From: a virus
Length of the DNA: 64,000 nt
Virus record (IMG/VR): IMGVR_UViG_3300035670_000086
Location: 1-64,000 of that record
Reading direction: 5' to 3' (one strand)
The notes under the pieces are model-generated. The model searched no databases. It saw only the letters and a list, made by a program, of their open reading frames with translations, and was not told the DNA's origin. Positions 20,842 to 30,138 of this stretch are shown one piece after another. The first letter of the stretch is position 1, and each line of letters starts with the position of its first letter. A program made the position numbers and the translations under genes.

Positions 20842-21471
20842 TTAGCCGTTGATTTGCTGTGATTTTTGTTGAGTAATCACATCACCAGATTCTTTGGGAG
20901 CTAGTGTGACAGCCTTGCTCAAGTCAATGAGAGCTTCACGCAAGTCATCCAAGTTGGGAATCTTACCATCATGATTAGGCCCTTCAACACCGGGAATTAC
21001 ACGCTTGGCTGCTGTAACGGTGTGCTTGCGGAATCTACTAGACAGGAAGGGTAGAACCACAACAAGTAGCTGCATCCATGGTGCTGATCCCGGAATCGTA
21101 GACCCAAACACATTTGCAATCAAACTAACCACACTCGGGGATAGAATTTCTTGCGTTGCGTTTGCATCCAAGGTTACAACCATTGCGCCCGGGGTATCCT
21201 TGAGATGATCTTTTGTAGTGATTACAGGTTGAGTACCACGCTTCTCAAATTCGAGCTTAAGGGCATCACCTACATCACCACCAAGAGTCTCAATTGGAAT
21301 CACTACAGATTGTTTACTCTCTAGTGATTCGGGCGTAACATTACTTGTCTCTGTGATAACTAGAGGTGCTACAGGATCCTCGGTGTTACCCCCTCCGAAT
21401 GTAAATCCGGGACAAGAAGCTAGACCTAACGAAAGTACCACACCTAGTATAAAGTTTTTAATCATAATCAT
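20842..21471 (-). CDS. Lipoprotein with internal hydrophobic segment
   Basis: The 209-residue protein begins MIMIKNFILGVVLSLGLASC. The lipobox LASC with Cys20 indicates a lipoprotein processed by signal peptidase II. Around residues 118-150 there is a moderately hydrophobic stretch including MQLLVVVLPFL, followed by a basic segment (SSRFRKH). The ATG at 21471 overlaps the SSB stop as ATGA; the ATG at 21465 has a better ribosome binding site (AAGGA). The layout of N-terminal lipid plus later membrane segment recalls u-spanins, but the 60-residue C-terminal tail is unusual for them. Confidence 0.75.
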   Translation of the reverse strand: MIMIKNFILGVVLSLGLASCPGFTFGGGNTEDPVAPLVITETSNVTPESLESKQSVVIPIETLGGDVGDALKLEFEKRGTQPVITTKDHLKDTPGAMVVTLDANATQEILSPSVVSLIANVFGSTIPGSAPWMQLLVVVLPFLSSRFRKHTVTAAKRVIPGVEGPNHDGKIPNLDDLREALIDLSKAVTLAPKESGDVITQQKSQQING

Positions 21472-22244
21472 CCTTTTAGTTTTGATAAATAATCACCGTC
21501 ATCGTTACCTTCTGCTGGAGAAGACACAACTCTGGGTGAGAGTGAAGCAATACCAATCTCAGCAAGCAGGATGTCTGCACTCTTACGCATCTCTTCAAAG
21601 TCTTCCAACTTGACTAGTGCGTGAATATCATGGAGTGATTCCATGAAGGCAGCGATTTCCTGACCTGTTCCTGCTGGAGATGACTTGGGACGAGGGCTAG
21701 ATTGGTCGTACTTCGGGAACCCGCCATCCATTTCCTTTACGATCTTGAAATCGTATCCAGTCTTCAAGTCGGTGATATCACCGTAGTCAGGATCCATCAT
21801 CGTATTCAAGATCTTCTTAAAGACGATCTGACCGATTGAAAGAATCTTGACTTCGTTAGCAGGACGGACAGCTACATTCAAGTAGTAGCGTTCACGAGGC
21901 TTGATCAAGCGAGCAAGAGTCGCATACTGATCCTTACCATCCTTGCCAGTCTTCTTGCTGTAATCCCACAACTTATAGTAGGCATCACAAAGAGGACACT
22001 TTTCATTGTGTACCTTACGGCAATGGAAGTTCTTTACATTCTCACCCTCTCCGATGCGGTGAATCTTAGTCTCCGCATAGAACAAAGGATCGTTCTCACC
22101 CTTAGGGGGAAGAATGCGAAGAGTTGTTGTACCTTCCTCTAGCTGAACAAAGTTCTTGAGGAAGTCCTGACCGCCACCGCCCGTCTTACCTGACTGAAGG
22201 GCTTCATGCTTCTTACGAAGCGCATCTAGATCTACTTTTCCCAT
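21468..22244 (-). CDS. gp32-like single-stranded DNA-binding protein
   Basis: The 258-residue protein has a zinc-binding segment NFHCRKVHNEKCPLCDAYY (residues 72-90), which matches the His/Cys site in the core of T4 gp32. The C-terminal tail is acidic (EGNDDGDYLSKLKG), as needed for contacts with other replication proteins. It should coat single-stranded DNA at the fork and work with UvsX and the helicase. The ribosome binding site CGGAGAAAA precedes the start. Confidence 0.88.
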   Translation of the reverse strand: MGKVDLDALRKKHEALQSGKTGGGGQDFLKNFVQLEEGTTTLRILPPKGENDPLFYAETKIHRIGEGENVKNFHCRKVHNEKCPLCDAYYKLWDYSKKTGKDGKDQYATLARLIKPRERYYLNVAVRPANEVKILSIGQIVFKKILNTMMDPDYGDITDLKTGYDFKIVKEMDGGFPKYDQSSPRPKSSPAGTGQEIAAFMESLHDIHALVKLEDFEEMRKSADILLAEIGIASLSPRVVSSPAEGNDDGDYLSKLKG

Positions 22245-22258
22245 GTTAGTTTTCTCCG

Positions 22259-22699
22259 TTACTTAGCGTATAGCTTGGTTTCTGCTCTTTGGTTACTAGA
22301 CAGTTGAATTAGCATATCCTTCTTGTGGTCGAGAGCAGTCACTAGCGACTTCAAGAGGGAGTAGCGTGTTGTAAGGTTGTTATAGTCCTGTTTGAGTACA
22401 AAAATCTCAGGGTCTGCTGAAACGATTGCCTCTAGGTTTTTATCCGTGATCTTTTTATCTGCACCATCTACAGCAGCAAGGCGTACTTGTGCAGACTTTT
22501 GCTCTATTTGAATTTCTACAGCATCCATCTTCTGTTTTACAAGTACCATAGCTCCAGCATAGTACGCATAAATAGAAGATTGACGCTCCAGTTCATGATC
22601 AACTTGATGTTTGTCTATCAAAGTTAGATTATCGCATAAGCTGATGTAGAGTTCCATATCGAGCTTGTCTGCGATGTTCTGTATAATTTCAGACTTCAT
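22259..22699 (-). CDS. Putative UvsY-like recombination mediator
   Basis: The 146-residue protein is mostly helical: an N-terminal region (SIYAYYAGAMVLVKQKMDAV) of long helices, a basic middle part and ADPEIFVLKQDYNNLTTRYS, then a C-terminal helix pair (LVTALDHKKDMLIQL). This is the usual pattern of phage UvsY-like proteins, and it sits next to the SSB gene. The assignment rests on layout and context, not on a diagnostic motif. Confidence 0.6.
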   Translation of the reverse strand: MKSEIIQNIADKLDMELYISLCDNLTLIDKHQVDHELERQSSIYAYYAGAMVLVKQKMDAVEIQIEQKSAQVRLAAVDGADKKITDKNLEAIVSADPEIFVLKQDYNNLTTRYSLLKSLVTALDHKKDMLIQLSSNQRAETKLYAK

Positions 22700-23070
22700 T
22701 GCGTGTCCACTAGTAGTTTAAACAGTTTGGGGTTGAGTCTCATCAATAATAGGAGACTCCTGCTTAAATTAGTTGTTAGCTGTTCGTTGGTTGGATTAAA
22801 TTCTTTATCCTCATCAGGATCTGTGTATCCAGATATCTCCATCATCAAATGCGTCATCTCGTGGAGCAATACTTCTCTAAAGTATTCACTAGGCAATCTA
22901 TCATCGACATAGATTATGTATGAATTTAAGTTTGTAAACCCAGCACATTCGTCAGGAGAACATGGGATGTCATTAGTAAATTTTAATTGAAACTTAGCCC
23001 ACCCAGCATCCACATGGGTGATTTTAGCGTCAATTATTTGGTTCATAAGATGATCAGGCTTCCGCTTCAT
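22696..23070 (-). CDS. Putative zinc metallopeptidase (HExxH)
   Basis: The 124-residue protein contains EVLLHEMTHLMMEISG around residues 67-82, a zinc-binding HExxH helix. A third ligand could be an acidic residue in DPDEDKEFNP. Small phage proteins with this motif resemble SprT-like or wss1-like proteases, but the substrate is not known. It overlaps the helicase gene by 17 bases; an ATG at 23046 is an alternative start. Confidence 0.7.
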   Translation of the reverse strand: MKRKPDHLMNQIIDAKITHVDAGWAKFQLKFTNDIPCSPDECAGFTNLNSYIIYVDDRLPSEYFREVLLHEMTHLMMEISGYTDPDEDKEFNPTNEQLTTNLSRSLLLLMRLNPKLFKLLVDTQ

Positions 23071-24355
23071 TTTGTTCCATGACTCCTTCCGTCATTCTAA
23101 GAGTATTATAGTCCACATCTAAAGGTACGATAAAGCCCTTACGAGCGTTACGAGACTTAATGACATAAACCCTTATTCTGCCGTCTTCGTACTCTTCCTC
23201 ATTCTGGTTTAAACTAACCACGAAATCACAAGGACGAACCTTACCGTAGCTATCTGCCATTTCGGCATCTGTAATAATCTCTGCTCTACGACCAGCACGG
23301 TTTGTTTGTGTGGCCGTCCAGACTAAGATATTATGCTCTACAGCAAGTCCACGAAGCTCTTGCGCGATCCTTTCCTGTGCTTGGTATTCAGGCATACCCT
23401 CAGCAATAGGGCGTAGTAGCTCAAGATAATCAACAATGAGAACATCAGGGGTAAAGTTTTCATAGTTCTTTAGCTGATTAAGAAGTGCTCTAATGTTATT
23501 AACATTAGCACGACCTGTTGGGAATTCCTTGATTACCAACTTACCATCAGGGAATTCCTTGCAGAAGATATCCAAGCGTTCCTTAACTTCGCCTGTATAG
23601 TCCTTTAGACGGGACTGAGGCAACAAAGTCATTACAGAGTCGAACCGCTGTGCAAGACGATCCTCACTCATTTCTAGAGATACATACAAGACCTTGCGGT
23701 TCTCCATCAAAGAGGTAACTCCTTGATTCACAAGGTATAAGGACTTACCTACACCAGCAGGAGCCACAACCATACATAGCTCCTTTCGCATAGATCCACC
23801 TTCCATGTTACGATTCAGAGAGCGCAAAATAGTCTTGAAGGAGTCTCTCTTTGCAACATTATATGTGCGATCCCAACGGTCCTGTAAATCATCAAAATAA
23901 ACCTGACCGTTATCAACAGATCGAGAAATCATCAATGCCTGACGAACACGATCTTCTACCTCACCAAACTTATCTTCCTTAATCAGGGTTAACGAATCTA
24001 CAATCGCACCCTTCATTGCTTCCCGTTTGGCGAAGTTTTCAATGATATCAAGATAATATTGCTGGTGACCAATCGACTGGACATCCAATTTGTTGATAAA
24101 CTCTAGTTCATCAGCGTAATCAGATAGATCCTGCCCCTGCCGCTTAAACTTCTTGGCCTCTTCAATGATCAAATCATCAGTTGGAATTTCCTTATATTTC
24201 TCGTAATATTCAGTTACGATAGTATAAATCTGAGAATGGATCTTGGCTTCGAAGTACTCAGGCTTTACGAGGTTCACAATCTCTAGGTAGAAGTCTCGGT
24301 TAGACTTCACTAGATACAAAATGCCTCGTTGGATTGATTCTGCGAAATTATACAT
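23054..24355 (-). CDS. DnaB-like replicative helicase (gp41 type)
   Basis: The 433-residue protein has the DnaB layout. The N-terminal helical domain (1-150) is followed by a RecA-like core with Walker A APAGVGKS near residue 200, KVLYVSLEMSEDRLAQR (motif H1a region), Walker B DVLIVDYLELL, VWTATQTNRAG and RIRVYVIKSRNARKG (arginine finger region). It should form a hexamer that unwinds DNA at the fork, as T4 gp41 does. No separate primase was found in this window. Confidence 0.92.
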   Translation of the reverse strand: MYNFAESIQRGILYLVKSNRDFYLEIVNLVKPEYFEAKIHSQIYTIVTEYYEKYKEIPTDDLIIEEAKKFKRQGQDLSDYADELEFINKLDVQSIGHQQYYLDIIENFAKREAMKGAIVDSLTLIKEDKFGEVEDRVRQALMISRSVDNGQVYFDDLQDRWDRTYNVAKRDSFKTILRSLNRNMEGGSMRKELCMVVAPAGVGKSLYLVNQGVTSLMENRKVLYVSLEMSEDRLAQRFDSVMTLLPQSRLKDYTGEVKERLDIFCKEFPDGKLVIKEFPTGRANVNNIRALLNQLKNYENFTPDVLIVDYLELLRPIAEGMPEYQAQERIAQELRGLAVEHNILVWTATQTNRAGRRAEIITDAEMADSYGKVRPCDFVVSLNQNEEEYEDGRIRVYVIKSRNARKGFIVPLDVDYNTLRMTEGVMEQNEAEA

Positions 24356-24761
24356 TTTTCTTGTTCTTAACCAGTTTGTCTTTGATGTTATTGATGTTCT
24401 CCCCCACCTTATGGGTAAGGGATTGTTTTCTGCTAATCTCAGATTCGGACATTACACGCATCATGCCACTTTTTACAGCGTTTTGCGTAGGGACATATCT
24501 CCTGTACGGGCTAGGTGTGTTATCAACATTGAGTCGTTCCTTGCTATCCCGTATGGCCTCATTATAGAAGGCATTGACCTCAGTTTTTCCTAACCTGTAA
24601 GGCATTCCCTTCATGTGAAAAACTCCAGCCGAAATCATCTTCTCTGCAAGTTTTCCACATTCAGGACACTTTTTCTTTTTAGGAATATTCTTTGGTACAG
24701 ATTGATATATGTGCTCGAAAATTAGTTCACACTTGTGACAGCTAAACTCATATGTCGGCAT
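24348..24761 (-). CDS. FmdB-type zinc-ribbon protein
   Basis: With the start at 24761 the protein has 137 residues and begins MPTYEFSCHKCELIFEHIYQ, then KKCPECGKLAEKMISA. The two CxxC pairs form the small FmdB-like zinc ribbon. The C-terminal two thirds are basic and helical. The start follows GGAGC and lies at the end of the RNR gene. Its role is unknown; it may bind nucleic acid or another protein. Confidence 0.8.
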   Translation of the reverse strand: MPTYEFSCHKCELIFEHIYQSVPKNIPKKKKCPECGKLAEKMISAGVFHMKGMPYRLGKTEVNAFYNEAIRDSKERLNVDNTPSPYRRYVPTQNAVKSGMMRVMSESEISRKQSLTHKVGENINNIKDKLVKNKKNV

Positions 24762-24762
24762 A

Positions 24763-26667
24763 TCAAGCTCCGCAGTCCCCACCATTCAGAGAGCAAGCAC
24801 CACCATCAGCCATGCCTGTCTCTACTGAACGATCACCAACATACTTAGCAATGTTCTCTGGTGTCATGGGTACGGCTTCCAAAGGTTCATTACCCTTTGA
24901 TCCTGCACGATAAATGGTAAGTCCTTTTAGGTACTCAACATAATCCAAGGCTACGGTGCTAAGTTCGGCAGCTTCTGCATGCTTTGGCAAGTTAATCGTT
25001 TTGCTGATTGAAGAATCAATATACTTCTGCCAAGCAGCCTGTACAGCTAGGTGTTGTTCAGGAGTTATGTCGTATGCCCCTACGAATCCTTCGATTGACT
25101 TGCCTGAATCAAAGTACTCACGGAGTAGAGGATCAACCACGATAACTTCCTTCCACACATTTGCATCCCGGTATCTACGAATGTAAATAGGAGCAAACAT
25201 AGGCTCGATGCCACTTGACACACCCCATAGCATAGAGATAGTGCCAGTAGGGGGAATAGTAAGCATAACAGCGTTACGAATGCCATGCTCCTTGACAAGA
25301 AGTCGGATACGGGCAGGTAAAGTTCTTGCAAATCCTTCATCTAGATATTTCTTTCTATCAAATGCAGGGAAAGCACCCTTATCTCTTGCAAGATAAGCAG
25401 ACTTGATATATGCGATGTCCCGCATAGCCATCGCAATACGCTCAGTTAGTTCAATACACTTCTCACTACCATAACGGATTCCGAGTTTGATTAGCATGTA
25501 ATGATAACCAAGAACACCAAGACCAATACGGCGTGAACGATGACCTACTTCTCTGCACTCAGGAGTTGGGAAGTAATTTACTTCTAGAATATTATCTAGG
25601 AACTGAATGCCAGTGCGAACTGTGTGAGCAAACTTCTTCCAGTCAAACTCACCGTCAGTAACCATGTTAGCTAGGTTAATGTTACCTAGACAGCAGTTTC
25701 CATAGTTAGGTAGTGGAATTTCACCGCATGGGTTGGTTGAACGCATCTCCTCAAAGTAAGATACATTCGTATGACGATTAGCTAGATCTAGATTGAATAT
25801 GCCGGGATCTCCAGACTTAACTGAGTTCTCCCAAATCATATCCCAAAGCTCACGAGCCTTCAATGGCTTAATTTCAGCAGATGTAAAGTCATCTGTGAAG
25901 TGAATTTTATACTGCTCCTTAGCACGAGAAATAGCATCCTCTGCTGAGTTAGCAACTACCTCAATCGTAGCTGGAGTCGGATGTGCTTCATTTACACGAT
26001 TGACTGTATAGATCTGATACTTACGGTTTGCGAAGGTAAAGTACCAATCTTCATTATTCTTGCACGCTTCAATGAAACGATCAGTAATACCTACCGAGAT
26101 GTTAAAGTTATTCAACTCCTTCATGTCTAGCTTAACATGAAGGAACTCTAGTAGGTCAGGGTGCGTAACATTCAAGATAGCAATCAATGCTGTGCGACGA
26201 TTCTTGCCTGCACGAACATGGTTACCAATCTCGTTCAACATACGCATAACAGAGACTGAACCGGGAGCAGAGTTCTTCTGCTGCTGAATGTGGTCACCCT
26301 TGGGGCGAATATCAGAGAAATTGAACCCGATACCACCACCTGCACAAGAGATCTTGTACATATCCTGAATGGTCTTGCCAATAGACTCGACTGAATCTTG
26401 TGGGTTGATCACATAGCAGTTGAGTAAGTTTTGACGACCAGCGTTACGGCCAGAGCCATAAATGATTCTACCACCGGGAACTAGGTCGCCTGATGATAGG
26501 GCTTCGTAGAACCTTTGCTCAACTCTTTCCTTATCCTCATCACGCTCTGCACCAGCAGCAGTCTTTGCGATAACTCTCGCACGCTCGGACCAATTTTTTT
26601 CGCCGGGGTATGCATAACGCTTCTCAAATATTTCTTGACCTAATCCTGTTAACTTAGCTATTGACAT
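24763..26667 (-). CDS. nrdJ: Class II (B12-dependent) ribonucleotide reductase
   Basis: The 634-residue protein has the RNR barrel motifs: NLLNCYVINP, CAGGGIGFNFSDIRP, NPCGEIPLP (radical-site Cys, Asn and Glu), and TIPPTGTISMLWGVSSGIEP. The C-terminal CSLNGGDCGA carries the redox-active cysteine pair. The lack of a small subunit gene and the motif set point to the adenosylcobalamin-dependent class, so the phage relies on host or environmental B12. It converts ribonucleotides to deoxyribonucleotides. Confidence 0.9.
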   Translation of the reverse strand: MSIAKLTGLGQEIFEKRYAYPGEKNWSERARVIAKTAAGAERDEDKERVEQRFYEALSSGDLVPGGRIIYGSGRNAGRQNLLNCYVINPQDSVESIGKTIQDMYKISCAGGGIGFNFSDIRPKGDHIQQQKNSAPGSVSVMRMLNEIGNHVRAGKNRRTALIAILNVTHPDLLEFLHVKLDMKELNNFNISVGITDRFIEACKNNEDWYFTFANRKYQIYTVNRVNEAHPTPATIEVVANSAEDAISRAKEQYKIHFTDDFTSAEIKPLKARELWDMIWENSVKSGDPGIFNLDLANRHTNVSYFEEMRSTNPCGEIPLPNYGNCCLGNINLANMVTDGEFDWKKFAHTVRTGIQFLDNILEVNYFPTPECREVGHRSRRIGLGVLGYHYMLIKLGIRYGSEKCIELTERIAMAMRDIAYIKSAYLARDKGAFPAFDRKKYLDEGFARTLPARIRLLVKEHGIRNAVMLTIPPTGTISMLWGVSSGIEPMFAPIYIRRYRDANVWKEVIVVDPLLREYFDSGKSIEGFVGAYDITPEQHLAVQAAWQKYIDSSISKTINLPKHAEAAELSTVALDYVEYLKGLTIYRAGSKGNEPLEAVPMTPENIAKYVGDRSVETGMADGGACSLNGGDCGA

Positions 26668-28306
26668 TTTGTTTCTTCTTTACTTTCTGATTACCTATTG
26701 TAGATACACCATTCTTCTTGGTGACCGTAATTATAGTCGGGGCATCTATCAAATTTTTAAGATCATTATTGTGTGTAATTATAAATAAAGTCTTAGTTTT
26801 CTTTAGATTCTGTAGTAATATATAGAGTCCGTGGAGAGACTCCGTATCCAAACTTTCAGCAATTTCATCAAAGAAGATGATATCTGATAAGTCTTTATCT
26901 GTCAATGCTAAAAGACTTTGAAGCCCTAATAGCACTGCGATATTTATCTTTTTTACCTCGCCACCTGATAGGGAGGAGAACTTAGTTTCCTTGCCACCAA
27001 TGTATACTGTTTCTTCTAGTACCTCATTAAATTGAATTCTGTACTTGCCTGCTGTTAAATGAGTTAAGTGTTGGTTGCAGCTATCGTTAAAGTAATCAAT
27101 GATGTTTCTAATGATGTACTTAACCAACCCCTGTTCTGAAAATGCAACTTCCCAGAATCGCATTACTTCATACTTCTTGGTAGACTGCACTCTTTCACCA
27201 GCTAAAGAAGTTAATTTCTCTTCCGCTGTTTTACGATCTTTTAACAAATAATCCTTCTTGGAGTGTAATTCTTTCCAATCAGAAATTAACTTGTATTGAT
27301 TAGACCTAATAGGCAACAGAGCTTTTAAGGAGACAATGTTATTCTCCATGGATACTCTATTAGCATTTTTCTTTCCTAATTCATCATCTAAGTGTTTTAT
27401 TTTATCTTTTAAGGTCTTTAGATCTTGTTTAGATATTTCTCGTTTAGATGATACACCACAATGCTTACAAAGCACAGGCTTATCACTCTTGGCTTCATCT
27501 AGCTGCTTTTCATAAAGAATGATATCATCTTCAGATTGGCGGATGTTCTGATAAATAACCTTGAGTGCTTCTTCCTGCGTTTTAATCTTGTTCTCTACAT
27601 CTAGGATTTCTCCTAGGGAATACTTGGTAAGCATCTCTTCGGTTACTCGATTTTCAGAAAGGAACTTTACTTCCCCCTGTTCAATCTCTTTAATCGTTGA
27701 GTCTACCTTATTAACTATCGCAGTGTACTCTTTGATTAGAGCGTCTATACTTTTTATCTGCGTTGAGTATTCTGCTTTACGAGTTTTAATTAGTTCCCTC
27801 TTGTCGAACAACTCATCAAGGTTTAAGAAGTTCTTGATGATCGTGCGCTTCTCTTCGGGAGTAGCTGACACAAAATCTAGATTGTTATTCTGGCCGAACA
27901 CCATGCTAGCAAGGAAGAGCTTGTAGTTGGTATTAAGATATTGCTCAATCTTCTCTTGTGTAGCAGCAACGGACTCCTGTGTGAAGTTCTTGTCACCTAC
28001 AAAGAATTCCAAGAAGGTTGGCCGTCTTGTTCTTATGATTTTTATATTACCATTAATAAGAAGCTCTACTGTGCAGTTCTTCTTATTGGTAAAATTAATC
28101 ATGGCCTCCTCAGTAGACTTACGGACAGTCTTACCAAAGAGTCCCCAGACTACTGCTTCGATGAGTGAGCTTTTACCAGATCCATTACTCCCACCAGTAT
28201 CTTTGTTTTTACCTTCAATCAACACTAGACCAGAGTAATCATCGAACTTTAGTTCCGCATCATGGAAACTATAGAAGTTATTTATTTTTATCTTATTGAT
28301 CTTCAT
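26654..28306 (-). CDS. gp46/SbcC-like recombination nuclease subunit
   Basis: The 550-residue protein has an SMC-like ATPase head split by coiled coil: Walker A GGSNGSGKSS near residue 43, a zinc hook CKHC near residue 283, signature FSSLSGGEVKK and Walker B DIIFFDEIAESLD near the end. Together with the SbcD/gp47 subunit encoded directly upstream it should process DNA ends for recombination and replication. Confidence 0.92.
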   Translation of the reverse strand: MKINKIKINNFYSFHDAELKFDDYSGLVLIEGKNKDTGGSNGSGKSSLIEAVVWGLFGKTVRKSTEEAMINFTNKKNCTVELLINGNIKIIRTRRPTFLEFFVGDKNFTQESVAATQEKIEQYLNTNYKLFLASMVFGQNNNLDFVSATPEEKRTIIKNFLNLDELFDKRELIKTRKAEYSTQIKSIDALIKEYTAIVNKVDSTIKEIEQGEVKFLSENRVTEEMLTKYSLGEILDVENKIKTQEEALKVIYQNIRQSEDDIILYEKQLDEAKSDKPVLCKHCGVSSKREISKQDLKTLKDKIKHLDDELGKKNANRVSMENNIVSLKALLPIRSNQYKLISDWKELHSKKDYLLKDRKTAEEKLTSLAGERVQSTKKYEVMRFWEVAFSEQGLVKYIIRNIIDYFNDSCNQHLTHLTAGKYRIQFNEVLEETVYIGGKETKFSSLSGGEVKKINIAVLLGLQSLLALTDKDLSDIIFFDEIAESLDTESLHGLYILLQNLKKTKTLFIITHNNDLKNLIDAPTIITVTKKNGVSTIGNQKVKKKQNVNS

Positions 28307-29345
28307 TTAGCTCTTTGAGTCCGTTTAGTAAATCTTGTTTATCTAACGGTGTGACACTACTATCAATGTAGTCTTCTATGATAGCTTCATTTATATTAAA
28401 CAATTGCCGCTCAGGACGGTAGTAGCTAATTTCCTTCTTCACATCTACCTTGCTATCAAATCTTAAATCTACCCAATTAATTAGTGGGTAATCAGATCTG
28501 ATCTTGCTGATCAAATCAAGGTCGTTGCCCTCCTTCAAAGGATTAGCAATAACACGAACTAAGTTAAAGTTCTCTTCACTCAACTTAAGAGATGGTAGAT
28601 CTTCTAGCTTGCAAATATGATGCTTGGGGCCTCCAACAGCAGGGATGGCTTTCCAATAGTTTCTCTTATTTTTGAACTTGTAGTGAATAACATAGTTTGG
28701 CTTACCTGCTTCTTGGAATGATGTAGTGTACGGAGTACCTACAACTACCACTTTATCTTTTGCTGAGTAGTGATGAATGTGTCCAAGAAAAGTAAGGTTA
28801 TCAAAGCACTCAAGAGGAATACGGAAGTCATTATCCCCAGCACTGTTAAGGCTCCCATGGTAACCAAAGTGACCAAATACAATGGCCCTTTTATCATTAA
28901 TGCTAGCAAGGTGATTCTTAATAGTTTCTTCATTTTCGTAGTGTGGGATTAAAATGCCCAAACCTCTATCTTCAGGTTCAAGACTTATTTTCAGCGGAAA
29001 CGACATAGGTTTATCTGTGCAAACCTTAGCATACTTCGATTCAAACAATGACAATGCAGTAAGACCATCATCAGCCTTGGATACTGCATCGTGATTTCCT
29101 CTTACAATAAAAACATCAGCATGTAGCTTGCTTAGAAGAGCTTTTAATGCAAGCATAACTTTTATGCTAGGATTTCTTTTATCGAAGATGTCCCCTAGAA
29201 ATACAACCTTAGGATAATTAATAGGACATATCTCATTGAAATCTTTTACCGTTTTCTCGATAAACGCACATTGTGCATCTAGGTAACCCGGAATATCATC
29301 TCGAAGGTGCAAGTCGCCAAAGATTAACATTTGAGGATCACGCAT
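28293..29345 (-). CDS. gp47/SbcD-like recombination nuclease subunit
   Basis: With the start at 29345 the protein has 350 residues and begins MRDPQMLIFGDLHL. Metallophosphoesterase motifs are GDLHL, FLGDIFD, RGNHD, FGHFGYHG and LGHIHHY. It pairs with the SbcC/gp46 subunit, whose ATG lies in the last codons of this gene. A GTG three codons upstream is an alternative start. Confidence 0.92.
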   Translation of the reverse strand: MRDPQMLIFGDLHLRDDIPGYLDAQCAFIEKTVKDFNEICPINYPKVVFLGDIFDKRNPSIKVMLALKALLSKLHADVFIVRGNHDAVSKADDGLTALSLFESKYAKVCTDKPMSFPLKISLEPEDRGLGILIPHYENEETIKNHLASINDKRAIVFGHFGYHGSLNSAGDNDFRIPLECFDNLTFLGHIHHYSAKDKVVVVGTPYTTSFQEAGKPNYVIHYKFKNKRNYWKAIPAVGGPKHHICKLEDLPSLKLSEENFNLVRVIANPLKEGNDLDLISKIRSDYPLINWVDLRFDSKVDVKKEISYYRPERQLFNINEAIIEDYIDSSVTPLDKQDLLNGLKELNEDQ

Positions 29346-30138
29346 TTGTTTCACCCCCTAAGATAGAAGACTTAGTTATTTCCATTCTGTTTAGATCAGG
29401 ACAGACGAGGGTGTATATAGAATTTGCTGCACGCTGAATCTCGAACTGGGCATCGGGGTGTAGTCGTTGCTGCAAGAAGTGTAGTACTCCCTGCAAGCTC
29501 ACAGTCCAGTACGCCTCTGTGTAGATGTTTTGTGGAAGCATCATACGGGCGATCTCTTTGGCGATACCTGATTCAATTCTTTCCTCGTATGCTTTGTATG
29601 CAGCTTCGCACTCATTAAACATCTTAATTCTAGCTGCTGAGTGATCGAAGTCTGATCCAAGCACAACACTAGCCTGCTTATTGCCGTGAGGAGGGTTTGC
29701 ACGCATCATCATCGGGATATAGAACTCAGGCTTAAATGGAGCGTATCGACCGCTCACCTCATTCCATGAGCAGCCCTTGTCTGTATCGTACATCAAATCA
29801 AACATCTCTACAGACACAGGATTCCCATCAACTTCGTATTTTCTCCAAGTGCTGCCTACCTGATACTTTATCCATTGACGGAGTGTAAATAGGGGAGCCT
29901 TAACATGGAAGGTATAGTAGCTATGACGGAAGGGAGATGTATGCGAGTGTGCAAGAAGGAACTTGATTAAATTAATATCCTTCTCTTCCATCTCGTACCG
30001 TACTTTAGAATAACTAATGCGTGCTGCGTTTACTACTTTCAAGGCAGCATCATTTTTCATTCTATCTACGATTGAAATAAATCCAATACCATCGTTGAGA
30101 AAATAACTTCTATTAGGGTTTTCAGCCGACAATGACAT
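29338..30138 (-). CDS. thyX: Flavin-dependent thymidylate synthase
   Basis: With the start at 30138 the protein has 266 residues, and AAGGAG precedes this ATG. FRHSYYTFHVKAPLFTLRQW and SWNEVSGRY are typical ThyX segments. The usual RHR-x7-S signature is changed: RQWI is followed by KYQ and about 30 extra residues before SWNEVSGRY. It should methylate dUMP to dTMP with FAD and folate, downstream of the deaminase. Confidence 0.9.
   Translation of the reverse strand: MSLSAENPNRSYFLNDGIGFISIVDRMKNDAALKVVNAARISYSKVRYEMEEKDINLIKFLLAHSHTSPFRHSYYTFHVKAPLFTLRQWIKYQVGSTWRKYEVDGNPVSVEMFDLMYDTDKGCSWNEVSGRYAPFKPEFYIPMMMRANPPHGNKQASVVLGSDFDHSAARIKMFNECEAAYKAYEERIESGIAKEIARMMLPQNIYTEAYWTVSLQGVLHFLQQRLHPDAQFEIQRAANSIYTLVCPDLNRMEITKSSILGGETNA

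Noticed and set aside
24763-26667. Intein or intron in the ribonucleotide reductase gene
   Set aside because: The barrel motifs follow each other at normal distance in 634 residues and no splicing or homing endonuclease motif is seen.
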